NCBI RefSeq assembly: GCF_022374875.2
Contig: NZ_CP092427.2
Span: 558,001 to 622,000, forward strand
Direction of reading: 5' to 3'
Length of the DNA: 64,000 nucleotides
Source of the DNA: Mycolicibacterium rufum
GTDB lineage: Bacteria; Actinomycetota; Actinomycetes; Mycobacteriales; Mycobacteriaceae
In this document: positions 1 to 8,620 of the stretch, piece after piece
Numbering within the stretch: the first letter of the stretch is position 1
Layout: each line of letters opens with the position of its first letter
Translations under genes and position numbers: made by a program
Notes under the pieces: model-generated
Databases searched by the model: none
Seen by the model: only the letters and a program-made list of their open reading frames with translations
What the model was told of the DNA's origin: nothing

Positions 1-1
1 G

Positions 2-604
2 GCCTGGCGGCAGCTGCTCGAGTCGGCGGCCGCCCTGGCCGCTGCCATGCCGGTTCCGGGCATGATGACCGGCCTGCCGTCGATGCCTCCTGCCGCGGCG
101 CCCCCGTCGGCCGCCGCTGATCCGAGTCAGCAGTTGTTCGCGCACCTGCAGGCGTGGCGGCAGTACCTCGAGCAGGCAGTCGGCGCCGCGGGCACCGCGC
201 CGGCACATCCGCAGGATCCGGCCGCCACCGCACCGGCGAAGCCGTCCTCGCCGCGGCCCACCGTGCCCGTACCGCCCGACGATGCCGGGGCGGGCAGAAG
301 CGGGGTGCACTCGTCGTCGGAGTCCGCGGGAACACCGCCGCCGCCCGAACGCCTGCAGCAACGAGCACCGAAGAACCCGTTCGGGGGGCAGCTTCCGTTC
401 GGGGCGCAAGCCCGCCCCGACGGGGAACGGCAGGCTGCCGTGGTGGCCAGGGGAAATCAGATCCCGCGCCCGCCGGCGCTCGAGTTCGGGGGACAGATCG
501 TGCCGCTGATCAACCGGCTCGACCGGGGCGCGGCGACCGCGCCCGCGGCCACCGTGGGAGCGCTGTTCAAGGGTCTGGTGCAGCGAACGCCCGGCGTGGA
601 GTGA
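2..604 (+). CDS. Ala/Pro-rich hypothetical protein, 5' end missing
   Basis: The reading frame is open from base 2, so the start lies outside the window; an ATG at 47 is internal. The visible 200 residues are rich in Ala, Pro and Gly with low-complexity stretches. A short motif, AWRQ-x-LE, occurs twice 50 residues apart (codons from base 2 and base 152), which suggests a degenerate internal repeat. There is no membrane segment or signal peptide in the visible part. The gene converges on aspS with 3 bp between the stops. I do not recognise the family. Codon use (G/C at third positions) supports real coding. Confidence 0.6.
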   Translation, partial: AWRQLLESAAALAAAMPVPGMMTGLPSMPPAAAPPSAAADPSQQLFAHLQAWRQYLEQAVGAAGTAPAHPQDPAATAPAKPSSPRPTVPVPPDDAGAGRSGVHSSSESAGTPPPPERLQQRAPKNPFGGQLPFGAQARPDGERQAAVVARGNQIPRPPALEFGGQIVPLINRLDRGAATAPAATVGALFKGLVQRTPGVE

Positions 605-607
605 GGC

Positions 608-2374
608 CTACGTCGATTCCGGCTTGGCGTCGATGCCGGACTCCTTGCGCTGCTGCGCGGTGATCGGCGCCGGAGCGTCGGTCAGCGGGTCGACCCCGCC
701 GCCGGACTTCGGGAACGCGATGACCTCGCGGATCGAGTCCACCCCGGCGAGCAGCGCGGTGATCCGGTCCCAGCCGAATGCGATCCCGCCGTGCGGCGGC
801 GCTCCGAAGGTGAAGGCGTCCAACAGGAATCCGAACTTGTCGGTCGCTTCGTCGTGATCGATGCCCATCATCGCGAACACCCGCTCCTGGACGTCGCGGC
901 GGTGGATACGGATGGATCCGCCGCCGATCTCGTTGCCGTTGCAGACGATGTCGTAGGCATCGGCCAACGCCGTCGCGGGATCGGTGTCGAACGTCGCCTC
1001 GGACTCGGGCTTGGGCGCGGTGAACGCGTGGTGCACCGCCGTCCACGCTCCCGACCCCACGGCCACGTCGCCGGACGCGGTGGCCTCGTCGGCCGGTTCG
1101 AACAGCGGCCAGTCCACCACCCAGGTGAATGCCCACGCGGTCGGGTCGATCATGTCCAGACGCTTGGCGATCTCGATGCGTGTGGCGCCCAGCAGCGCGC
1201 GGGCGCCCTTCGGAGTGCCCGCCGCGAAGAACACGCAGTCACCGGGCTGAGCCCCCACGTGAGCGGCCAGGCCGGCGCGTTCGGCATCGGAGAGGTTCTT
1301 GGCCACCGGGCCGGCCAGCTCGCCGTCGTCACCGACGAGTACATACGCCAATCCCTTGTGGCCGCGCTGCTTGGCGAACTCCTGCCACCCGTCGAGCGTG
1401 CGCCGCGGCTGCGAGGCGCCGCCCGGCATCACGACCGCCCCGACGTACGGCGCCTGGAACACCCGGAACGGGGTATCGGCGAAGTACTCGGTGCACTCGA
1501 CGAGCTCCACCCCGAACCGCAGGTCGGGTTTGTCGGTCCCGAACCGCCGCATCGCCTCGGCGTAACCGATCCGCGGGAGCGGAGTCGGCAGGTCGTAGCC
1601 GATGAGCGCCCACAACGCTGCCAGCACCTGCTCGGACACCGCGATGACGTCGTCGGCGTCGACGAAGCTCATCTCCATGTCGAGCTGGGTGAACTCGGGC
1701 TGGCGGTCGGCGCGGAAATCCTCGTCGCGGTAGCACCGGGCGATCTGGTAGTAGCGCTCCATGCCCGCGACCATCAGCAGCTGCTTGAACAGCTGTGGGC
1801 TCTGCGGCAGCGCGTAGAACGAGCCGGGCTGCAGCCGAGCCGGCACCAGGAAGTCGCGCGCCCCCTCGGGGGTCGACCGGGTCAGCGTCGGAGTCTCCAC
1901 CTCGACGAAGTCGTGGGCGGCGAGCACGGTACGGGCGGCGGCATTCACCTTGGAGCGCAAGCGAATTGCGTGACCGGGACCTTCACGGCGCAGATCCAGG
2001 TAGCGGTACTTCAGCCGCGCCTCTTCGCCGGCGGTCTCGTCGAGCTGGAACGGCAGCGGGGCGCTCTCCCCCAGCACCGACAGCGAGGTCGCGTTGACCT
2101 CGACGTCCCCGGTCGGGATCTCGGCGTTGGCGTTGCCCTCGGGCCGGACCTCGACCACGCCGGTCACGGCGACACAGAACTCCGAACGCAGCCGGTGTGC
2201 CTGGGCGAGCACCTCCCCCTCACGGAACACCACCTGGGACACGCCCGAGGCGTCACGGAGGTCGATGAAGATGACGCCGCCATGGTCGCGACGGCGCGCC
2301 ACCCAGCCGGCCAGCGTCACCGTCTGGCCGGCGTCGGCGGCACGCAACGATCCGGCGGTGCGGGTGCGCAGCAC
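608..2374 (-). CDS. aspS: Aspartyl-tRNA synthetase
   Basis: Class II aminoacyl-tRNA synthetase of 588 residues that charges tRNA-Asp in the cytosol. The N-terminal OB-fold anticodon-binding domain (about 1-110) contains [11 protein letters not shown]. The catalytic core has [11 protein letters not shown], the motif-2 stretch [18 protein letters not shown] and the C-terminal motif 3 around [12 protein letters not shown]. It has the bacterial GAD insertion expected of a long bacterial AspRS. Start is GTG with a GAGGAG ribosome site about 8 nt upstream. Mycobacteria generally lack AsnRS and their AspRS is non-discriminating, so this enzyme probably also makes Asp-tRNA-Asn for GatCAB; that is family knowledge, not visible here. 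Confidence 0.97.
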   Translation of the reverse strand: MLRTRTAGSLRAADAGQTVTLAGWVARRRDHGGVIFIDLRDASGVSQVVFREGEVLAQAHRLRSEFCVAVTGVVEVRPEGNANAEIPTGDVEVNATSLSVLGESAPLPFQLDETAGEEARLKYRYLDLRREGPGHAIRLRSKVNAAARTVLAAHDFVEVETPTLTRSTPEGARDFLVPARLQPGSFYALPQSPQLFKQLLMVAGMERYYQIARCYRDEDFRADRQPEFTQLDMEMSFVDADDVIAVSEQVLAALWALIGYDLPTPLPRIGYAEAMRRFGTDKPDLRFGVELVECTEYFADTPFRVFQAPYVGAVVMPGGASQPRRTLDGWQEFAKQRGHKGLAYVLVGDDGELAGPVAKNLSDAERAGLAAHVGAQPGDCVFFAAGTPKGARALLGATRIEIAKRLDMIDPTAWAFTWVVDWPLFEPADEATASGDVAVGSGAWTAVHHAFTAPKPESEATFDTDPATALADAYDIVCNGNEIGGGSIRIHRRDVQERVFAMMGIDHDEATDKFGFLLDAFTFGAPPHGGIAFGWDRITALLAGVDSIREVIAFPKSGGGVDPLTDAPAPITAQQRKESGIDAKPEST

Positions 2375-2434
2375 GAAGTACTCCTCTGGACGGGGATGAT
2401 CAGCAGACCAGTCTAGAGGTGCGGGAACTCGCGG

Positions 2435-2845
2435 CTACGGGCCCGCCACCCGCAGGTGCCTGCGCGCCAGGAGTTCGTCGTCGTCGACGAGCACCAGCAT
2501 CGGTTCGCCGGGCACGCAGAGCATGGTGACGGTGAAGCGGCACCGCTGGTCGTCCCGATTGTTGGCGTCCGAGTAGTGAATGACGTCACCGCCGGGCTCC
2601 CAGAACGCCTCGCCCTGCCGGACCACCCGGGGCGGTTGGCCCTCGAGTTCGAGCAGCATCTCGCCCTCCAGCACGAACCCGAACGCCGGGCCGCTCGGAT
2701 GCCGGTGCGGCGGGGCGCCGGGGCTGGCCGGCGGATAGTCGATGACGACGGTCATCGCGTGCGCGCCGTCGGGGATGAACGGCGGCGCCACCTCTTGCAC
2801 CACCGTCATCGCGTCCTCCCACGAGGAGTCGTACACCTTGATCAC
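2435..2845 (-). CDS. Cupin-domain protein
   Basis: Small single-domain cupin of about 136 residues. The first cupin metal motif is visible in APPHRHPSGPAFGFVLEGE (His-x-His and Glu ligands) and the second around GGDVIHYSDAN. I chose the GTG at 2845 because GGAAGG lies about 8 nt upstream; an ATG at 2893 would overlap the end of the SDR gene by 20 bp. It lies 28 bp behind the SDR gene and 60 bp ahead of aspS on the same strand, so it is probably the last gene of a sigma factor-SDR-cupin unit. Substrate cannot be told from sequence. Confidence 0.85.
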   Translation of the reverse strand: MIKVYDSSWEDAMTVVQEVAPPFIPDGAHAMTVVIDYPPASPGAPPHRHPSGPAFGFVLEGEMLLELEGQPPRVVRQGEAFWEPGGDVIHYSDANNRDDQRCRFTVTMLCVPGEPMLVLVDDDELLARRHLRVAGP

Positions 2846-2873
2846 CAGGGATTCCTTCCGCTGTCGGGGAGTG

Positions 2874-3614
2874 TCAGACGGCGCCGCCACCACCGTCGGC
2901 GTGCAGCACCGACCCGGTGACGAAGGAGGCCCGCGGCGAGGCCAGGAACAGCACGGCCTGCGCGATCTCCTCGGGGGTGGCGGTGCGCCCCAGCGGCAGC
3001 GCCCGCCCGAGCGCCTCGTTGGTCTCCCCCCACTCGGCCTCGACCCCCTCGGTGCGGGTGGGTCCCGGGGCGACGCTGTTGACGCGGACGCCGGCCGGCC
3101 CGAACTCGGCGGCCCAGGTGCGCGTCAACGACTCCAGGGCCGCCTTGGAGGCGCTGTAGGCCCCGGCGCCCGGCACGCCCTTGCCGGCGACCATGGTGGT
3201 GATGTTGACGATGCTGCCGTGGCCACGCGCGGCCATGCCCTGCACGACGCCGGCGGCCAGGAAGTAGGCGCCCCGCACATTGGTGGCGAAGGTCGCGTCG
3301 AAGGCGTCCACCCGCTGGTCGACCGTCAGCGCGGACGGAAAGCTCGCTGCGTTGTTGACCAGCACGTCGACCTCCCCACACTGCCGCACCAGGTCTTGCA
3401 CCGAGGCGACGTCGGCCATGTCCGCCTGCAGGAAGCGCACCCGGCCACCGAGCCGGGCAGCCGCGGCCGCGCCGCGACCGGCGTCGCGTCCGGTGATGGT
3501 GACCGCGGCTCCCTCACGCACGAAGAGCCGCGCACACGCCTCGCCGATGCCGGCGGTCCCGCCGGTCACGAGGACGTTCGTGCTCGCCAATTCGCCTGTC
3601 GCCGAGACCATCAC
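2874..3614 (-). CDS. SDR-family oxidoreductase
   Basis: Classical short-chain dehydrogenase/reductase, about 246 residues, NAD(P)-dependent. The cofactor motif VTGGTAGIGEA lies at residues about 16-26, the NNAA motif follows beta-4, and the catalytic YSASK is in GAYSASKAALESL. The C-terminal segment ends in the usual FVTGSVLHADGG substrate-loop sequence. The start codon (GTG at 3614 or ATG at 3611) overlaps the TGA of the upstream sigma-factor gene, indicating translational coupling. Its substrate is unknown; coupling to a SigH-like sigma factor hints at a stress role, which is inference. Confidence 0.9.
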   Translation of the reverse strand: MMVSATGELASTNVLVTGGTAGIGEACARLFVREGAAVTITGRDAGRGAAAAARLGGRVRFLQADMADVASVQDLVRQCGEVDVLVNNAASFPSALTVDQRVDAFDATFATNVRGAYFLAAGVVQGMAARGHGSIVNITTMVAGKGVPGAGAYSASKAALESLTRTWAAEFGPAGVRVNSVAPGPTRTEGVEAEWGETNEALGRALPLGRTATPEEIAQAVLFLASPRASFVTGSVLHADGGGGAV

Positions 3615-4222
3615 GCGGTCACCGCCGCGGTGGGAGGAGCCATGGCGACATGGTTGCGGTGCGCCAGCGCCAGGCGCAGACGACGGCGTGCGCGCGACAC
3701 CCGCGACATCACGGTGCCGATCGGGATGTCGAGGATCGCGGCGGTCTCGGCATAGGTGTGCCCCTCGACGTCGGCGTAGAACAGCACCTCGGCGAAGCCC
3801 TCGGGCAGCGCCGCCATCGCGGCCCGGACATCGCCGTCGGGCAGCGCGTCGAGCAGTTCGTCCTCGGCCGAACGCACCCCGCCCGGCAGACGGGAGGCGC
3901 CCGCTGCCAGGTCACGATCAGTGATGTCCTCGGCGGGCACCTCGGCCACCCGGGACTGCTTGGCGCGGTGGCCGCTGACCCACCGGTTGTAGAGGATGCG
4001 GAACAGCCAGGCCTTGAGGTTGGTGCCCTCGGCGAACGTGTGGAAGCCGATGTAGGCGCGCATCAGGGTGTCCTGCAACAGATCCTCGGCGTCAGCGTCG
4101 CTGCGGGCCAGCCGGCGCGCACCGCGGGAAAGAACGTCGAGCAGCGGCTCCACCTCCGTAGCGAACCTCGCCCGGCGGTCGCGGTCCGGCAGGACCGCGC
4201 TGGGAAGGTAGGTGACGGTCAT
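3611..4222 (-). CDS. ECF sigma factor, SigH/SigR-like
   Basis: RNA polymerase sigma-70 factor of the extracytoplasmic-function class, 203 residues. Region 2 is visible in DAEDLLQDTLMRAYIGF and TNLKAWLFRILYNRW, and region 4 in FAEVLFYADVEGHTYAE and IPIGTVMSRVSRARRRL. These stretches resemble mycobacterial SigH (ECF12 type), which responds to thiol-oxidative stress. Start is the ATG at 4222, preceded by AGGAGAG; a longer frame to 4447 would run into the LuxR gene. SigH normally sits beside a zinc anti-sigma (RshA, HxxxCxxC); no such gene follows here, the next gene being an SDR. Confidence 0.92.
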   Translation of the reverse strand: MTVTYLPSAVLPDRDRRARFATEVEPLLDVLSRGARRLARSDADAEDLLQDTLMRAYIGFHTFAEGTNLKAWLFRILYNRWVSGHRAKQSRVAEVPAEDITDRDLAAGASRLPGGVRSAEDELLDALPDGDVRAAMAALPEGFAEVLFYADVEGHTYAETAAILDIPIGTVMSRVSRARRRLRLALAHRNHVAMAPPTAAVTA

Positions 4223-4352
4223 GGTCGCTCTCCTCGCTGTGCTGATGAGTCCCGTCCTGGGCTGACTGCCCTCAACACTCGCGGCTCGGACGCCGAATGG
4301 AGCCCTTGCCAACCCGTAGTCCCTTTCCCGTGGGCCCCGGGACAAAGGGGGC

Positions 4353-7142
4353 CTAGGGGGCGAAGGACGTGGTGCGCAACTGTCGACGCGACGAGATGCC
4401 GAGCTTCGCGAACACCTTGCGCAGGTGCCATTCCACGGTGTGCGCACTGATGAACAGCGCCGCGCCGATCTCGGAGTTCGTCATGCCCTCGGCGACCAGT
4501 CCGGCGATCTGCGCCTCCTGCGCGGTCAGCTCCGCTCCGGACCGGGCCGCCGGGTTGCGCACCTTTTCCCCGGTCGCCACCAGTTCACGGCGGGTGCGCT
4601 CGGCGAACCCCCGCGCCCCCATCCCAGTGAACAGGTCATGCGCGGCGGTCAGTTCCCGACGCGCGTCGGTGCGCCGGTTCGCCCGGCGCAGCCACTCGCC
4701 GTACTGCAACCGCGTCCGCGCCAGATGCGTGGCGACGTCCGTTCTGCCCAGGCGTTCGACGGCCTCTCGGAACAATGCATCGGCAGTCTCGCCTTCGGAC
4801 GTCATCGCCCGGGCGGCCGCGAGAACGCCGAGCCCCCAATCACTTTCGCCGGCGCCCGAGCTGATCTCCAACCAGGCGACCGCATCGCGCGCGGCGTCGA
4901 CCGCATCCGTGCGCGTCGCGGCCTCGATCAGCTCGAGGCTGCACAACCTGTGCAAGCCCAGATCCTCGTACGCGCAGCCGTCGCGCGCTGCGGTGAACGC
5001 CTCCTGGTACCGCCCCTGCCCGTTGTAGAGCAGCGCGGCGGCGTATCCGAGCAGACCCTCCAGGCGTCCCTCTCCGCGGAGCACGGCATCGGCCCGCAGC
5101 CCGTCGATCAGCGCGGTGGCTTCGGCGACGTCGCCGCGCCAGGCGGCCAGCTGCACCTCGTGATAGCGCACCGGCGCCGCGGCCGACGTCGCCGCGGCGA
5201 TGGAGGCCGCCTCGCCGAGAAGCTGCTCAGCGGCGGCGAACTCACCCGCCAGCACGTGCACCCCGGCGCGGTAGGCCAAGGCCCGCGGCAGCCCGGAGAG
5301 CGCACCGCTGCTGCGGGCGTGCCGCACCGCGGCGGTGGCGAGGTGTTGTGCCGCGTCCCGATCCCACCGTTCATGGGCCGCTGACTCCTGCAGGATCAGA
5401 AAGCCCGGCGCCCGCAGCCACCGGCCCACCGCGACCTCGTCGGAGTCGGCTTGGGCACGCATCGCTGCCAAGGCGCGACCCAGCGTGTCGGTTCCTGCCC
5501 CGACGCCGCCGGTGACGCGCTCAGCCAACCCCTGCAGAAGCAGGTCAACCGGTCTCATCTCCCCGCTGACCTGCGACATCGCTGTCAGTGCCGCCTCGGC
5601 GGCGGCGGTGAGTGCGGCGGGGTCCGCGGCGCGGCCGGCGTACACCAGCGCCGCGATCGCCTCCAGGTAGCTCTCCCGTGACGAAGAGTCGTCGAGCCGC
5701 TCGAGTGTGCGCGCCGCGTCGAGCAGCAGTGGCGCCGTGGCGGCGACCGCCGGTGCCCCGTTCTCCCGCGAACGGCTGCGGACGAATTGCATCTGTGCGC
5801 GCAGCCGCGCCACCAGAGCCTGCTGCAGCGGGGACAGCTGACCGAGTTCGGCGATGGTCAGCATGTCGTGGGCCGCCGCGTCGTCGGCGGCATCGCTCTT
5901 GGCCTGTGCGGCCGCCAGCGCCCGCCCGCCCCGCAACGCTGGATCCGCCGTCAGCGTGGCGGCCCGTTCGAGGAACGTTGCCGCAGCCGCGACGCCGCCG
6001 CGGCTCTGGGCCCGCGCGGCGGAGCGTTCCAGCTCGGCGGCGATCTCGTCGTCGGGCCCCGCCGCCGCCTGGGCGGCATGCCAGGCCCGCCGATCGGGGT
6101 CGGTCTGCGGATCGGTGGCGTCGGCCAGCACGCGATGCGCTTCTCGGCGATCGAGCAGATCAGCGGCGCGATAGGCCGCCGAACGGATCAGCGGGTGGTG
6201 GAAGCGCATGCGCGCACCGAAGTCGATCAGACCGTCGGCCTCGGCGGGCGCCAGCTCGGCGATCGGGATGTTCATGCGTCCCGCCGCCCGCAGGAACACC
6301 GCCGCATCGCCGACCGGCTCGGCGGCGGCGAGCAGCAACAGCCATTGCGTCGACTCGGGCAGCGAGCGGATGCGGCGTACGTAGGTCTGCTCGACCGCGG
6401 CCGGTGAGGAGCGCTTGCCGGCGATCCAAAAGCCGCCGGAGAGCTCCGCGGCCGAGACGCTGCGCGGCACCTCCAGGATGGCTAGGGGCAGCCCTCGGGT
6501 CTCGGCGATCACGCGGTCGCGCACCCGGGGATCGAGGCGCGCGAGCATCACCGAATCCAGCAGGGCCCGGGCGTCGTCGTCGGACAGACCGTTGACCGCC
6601 AACTCGGGGAGGCCGGCCAGCAGTTCGGGATGGTCGCGCACCGCGAAGAGCAGCGCCACCGGCTCGGCGAGCAGTCGCCGCGCGACGAACGCGAGCGTCT
6701 GCAACGAGACCTGGTCGAGCCACTGGGCGTCGTCGACGACGGCGACCAGTGGTTGCTCCTCGGCGGCGGCGGCCAACAGGCTCAGGACGGCCAGCCCGAC
6801 CAGGAACCGGTCCGGGGTCTCCCCCACGCCGAGGCCGAACGCCACGTCGAGCGCCTCGCGCTGCGGCGTCGGCAGCGTGTCGAGGTGCCCGAGCAGCGGC
6901 GCACACAGCTGCTGCACCCCGGCGTAGGCGAGTTCCATGTCGGATTCGACTCCGGACACCCCGATCCTGCGGAACTTCTCGGTGCGGGCGGCGACGTAGT
7001 CGAGCAGTGCGGTCTTGCCCACTCCGGCTTCGCCCCGCAACACCAGCACCTGGCACGCCCCGGGTCTGACACCGGCGATCAGCTCGTCGAGCAGCGCGCA
7101 TTCGGCCGTCCGTCCGCGAAGCGACGGCTCCGAACTCGACAT
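4353..7142 (-). CDS. Large LuxR-family ATP-binding transcriptional regulator
   Basis: A 929-residue LAL/MalT-like regulator. An N-terminal AAA/STAND ATPase has Walker A GEAGVGKT at residues 37-44 and a Walker B-like LVAVVDDAQWLD. The long middle is helical and TPR-like. Residues 872-929 form a LuxR helix-turn-helix (LTAQEAQIAGLVAEGMTNSE, HTVEWHLRKVFAKLG). Such proteins typically bind an inducer through the middle region, oligomerise with ATP and activate nearby promoters. It lies 130 bp upstream of the sigma-factor gene on the same strand, so it could control that unit. The ligand is not predictable. Confidence 0.93.
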   Translation of the reverse strand: MSSSEPSLRGRTAECALLDELIAGVRPGACQVLVLRGEAGVGKTALLDYVAARTEKFRRIGVSGVESDMELAYAGVQQLCAPLLGHLDTLPTPQREALDVAFGLGVGETPDRFLVGLAVLSLLAAAAEEQPLVAVVDDAQWLDQVSLQTLAFVARRLLAEPVALLFAVRDHPELLAGLPELAVNGLSDDDARALLDSVMLARLDPRVRDRVIAETRGLPLAILEVPRSVSAAELSGGFWIAGKRSSPAAVEQTYVRRIRSLPESTQWLLLLAAAEPVGDAAVFLRAAGRMNIPIAELAPAEADGLIDFGARMRFHHPLIRSAAYRAADLLDRREAHRVLADATDPQTDPDRRAWHAAQAAAGPDDEIAAELERSAARAQSRGGVAAAATFLERAATLTADPALRGGRALAAAQAKSDAADDAAAHDMLTIAELGQLSPLQQALVARLRAQMQFVRSRSRENGAPAVAATAPLLLDAARTLERLDDSSSRESYLEAIAALVYAGRAADPAALTAAAEAALTAMSQVSGEMRPVDLLLQGLAERVTGGVGAGTDTLGRALAAMRAQADSDEVAVGRWLRAPGFLILQESAAHERWDRDAAQHLATAAVRHARSSGALSGLPRALAYRAGVHVLAGEFAAAEQLLGEAASIAAATSAAAPVRYHEVQLAAWRGDVAEATALIDGLRADAVLRGEGRLEGLLGYAAALLYNGQGRYQEAFTAARDGCAYEDLGLHRLCSLELIEAATRTDAVDAARDAVAWLEISSGAGESDWGLGVLAAARAMTSEGETADALFREAVERLGRTDVATHLARTRLQYGEWLRRANRRTDARRELTAAHDLFTGMGARGFAERTRRELVATGEKVRNPAARSGAELTAQEAQIAGLVAEGMTNSEIGAALFISAHTVEWHLRKVFAKLGISSRRQLRTTSFAP

Positions 7143-7205
7143 GGGGCACCACCGGGTGTGTTCTCGATGCTGGCGTGGGGCGAGTCTATCGAGCGGCCGC
7201 GCGCG

Positions 7206-7961
7206 TCAGCGGGTGGCGGCCGTCCGGAGCAGCCAGTCCTCGAAGCGCGTGATCGACAGCATCGCCCGGGGCCCGGGCAGCAGGGTCCGCTCCCCGAGGT
7301 CGACGCCCCAGTACTGCGCGTCGGGGTCGGCGATCACCGGGCGCGTGTCGCCGCGGGCGGTGAGTGCGGTGCGGATCAGATCGGGCAGCAGCACCGCGTT
7401 CGGGCCGCCGATCTCGACGATCCCGCCCGCCGGCGCCTCGAGCGCGGCGCGTGCCACGCCCTCGGCGACGTCGACCGCGGCCATCGGCTGGAAGTAGGCC
7501 GGGGGCATCCGGACGGCGCCGTCCACGGTCGCCGAATCGGCGAGCGTGTCGACGAACTCGAAGAACTGCGTGGCATGCACGATCGTGTACGGCAGCGGCC
7601 CGTCGGCGATCAGCTGCTCCTGCGCCAGCTTCGCGGCGAAATAGCCACTCTGCGTGGCCAATTCCGCGGTGCCGACCACCGACAGTGCGACGTGCAAGCC
7701 GACACCCGCGTCGGCCTCCGCGCGCAGCAGGTTCGTCGTCGCGGTGCGGAAGAAGTCGGCAGCGGCGTCGTCGAGGGTGGGCGAGTTCGACACGTCGACC
7801 ACCACATCGGCACCCGAGACGGCCTGTGTGAGGCCCTGCCCGGTGTAGGTGTCGACGCCGGTGGACGGCGCCGCGGCGACGGCGTCATGTCCGCGTTCGG
7901 TCAGCAGGCGGACCACGTTGGTGCCGATCAGGCCGGTACCGCCGATCACGACGATCTTCAT
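7206..7961 (-). CDS. NmrA/atypical-SDR NAD(P)-binding protein
   Basis: Rossmann-fold protein of 251 residues beginning MKIVVIGGTGLIGTNVVRLL, with the GGTGxxG nucleotide-binding loop. It lacks the classical YxxxK pair in the usual context and resembles NmrA-type or atypical SDR proteins that act as NAD(P)H sensors or quinone/flavin reductases. I chose the ATG at 7961, which has AGAGAGG about 8 nt upstream; a frame to 8054 adds a low-quality leader. It is divergent from the SRPBCC gene, with 107 bp between them. Confidence 0.88.
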   Translation of the reverse strand: MKIVVIGGTGLIGTNVVRLLTERGHDAVAAAPSTGVDTYTGQGLTQAVSGADVVVDVSNSPTLDDAAADFFRTATTNLLRAEADAGVGLHVALSVVGTAELATQSGYFAAKLAQEQLIADGPLPYTIVHATQFFEFVDTLADSATVDGAVRMPPAYFQPMAAVDVAEGVARAALEAPAGGIVEIGGPNAVLLPDLIRTALTARGDTRPVIADPDAQYWGVDLGERTLLPGPRAMLSITRFEDWLLRTAATR

Positions 7962-8060
7962 GATGAACCTCTCTGGGTAGCCAGTACTGCTTCGATGTCC
8001 TCCAGAACGGATGCGGGCGCCGAGACTCATCCCCACCCCTCCGACCAGCCACATGTGGCC

Positions 8061-8074
8061 TACTGTGTATGGCC
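8061..8074 (+). promoter_or_regulatory. Candidate -10 box for a leaderless SRPBCC gene
   Basis: TACTGT at 8061-8066 fits the actinobacterial TANNNT -10 element. A transcript starting about 7 nt later would begin at or next to the ATG codons at 8069/8075. No Shine-Dalgarno sequence is visible before either ATG. Confidence 0.35.
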
Positions 8075-8572
8075 ATGCACGACTGTGAGCGCGTCGGTCT
8101 GGACTTCGTCGACTCCGCCCCGTACCGCTTCGTCAGCACGGTGAACCTCGCGATCACCCCGGAGCAACTGTTCGAGGTGCTGGCCGACGAGACGTCATGG
8201 CCGCGCTGGGCCAGCGTCATCACCGAGGTGAGGTGGACCAGCCCGCCACCGCGCAGGGTCGGCACCACCCGCACCGTCGACATGCGGGGCGGCATCACCG
8301 GCGACGAGGAGTTCCTGGCGTGGGAACCCTTCGAGCGCATGGCTTTCCGCTTCAATGCCGCCAGCACGGGCAGCATCGCCGCATTCGCCGAGGACTATCG
8401 CGTCATACGCACCCCGGACGGCTGCCACCTGACCTGGATCATGGCGATGAAACCCGCCGGCCTCGCCGGCCGGTTCGGGTTGTTCGTCGGACGGCCGGTG
8501 ATGGGCCGGTTGTTCCAGCGGTTCCTGCACCACCTCCGCGGTTACACCGACGAGAGGTTCGCGGTGCGATAG
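8069..8572 (+). CDS. SRPBCC (START-like) polyketide cyclase/dehydrase-family protein
   Basis: A 167-residue single-domain protein with the SRPBCC pattern: FVSTVNLAITPEQLFEVLAD at the start, then SWPRWASVITEVRW, and a C-terminal amphipathic helix. The fold forms a hydrophobic pocket for lipids, steroids or polyketides. No catalytic residues can be assigned. Two ATG codons (8069 and 8075) are possible; the promoter arrangement favours leaderless translation from either. It is followed 48 bp downstream by the cyclase/AAA gene on the same strand. Confidence 0.82.
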   Translation: MAMHDCERVGLDFVDSAPYRFVSTVNLAITPEQLFEVLADETSWPRWASVITEVRWTSPPPRRVGTTRTVDMRGGITGDEEFLAWEPFERMAFRFNAASTGSIAAFAEDYRVIRTPDGCHLTWIMAMKPAGLAGRFGLFVGRPVMGRLFQRFLHHLRGYTDERFAVR

Positions 8573-8620
8573 CTCCCGCGATGGACACGGCGGGTCTATC
8601 GTGACCGTCGGAGAACGCGG

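Noticed and set aside
791..2416. Long open frame antisense to aspS
   Set aside because: It is the high-GC shadow of aspS; the protein is Arg/Gly/His-rich with no family features.
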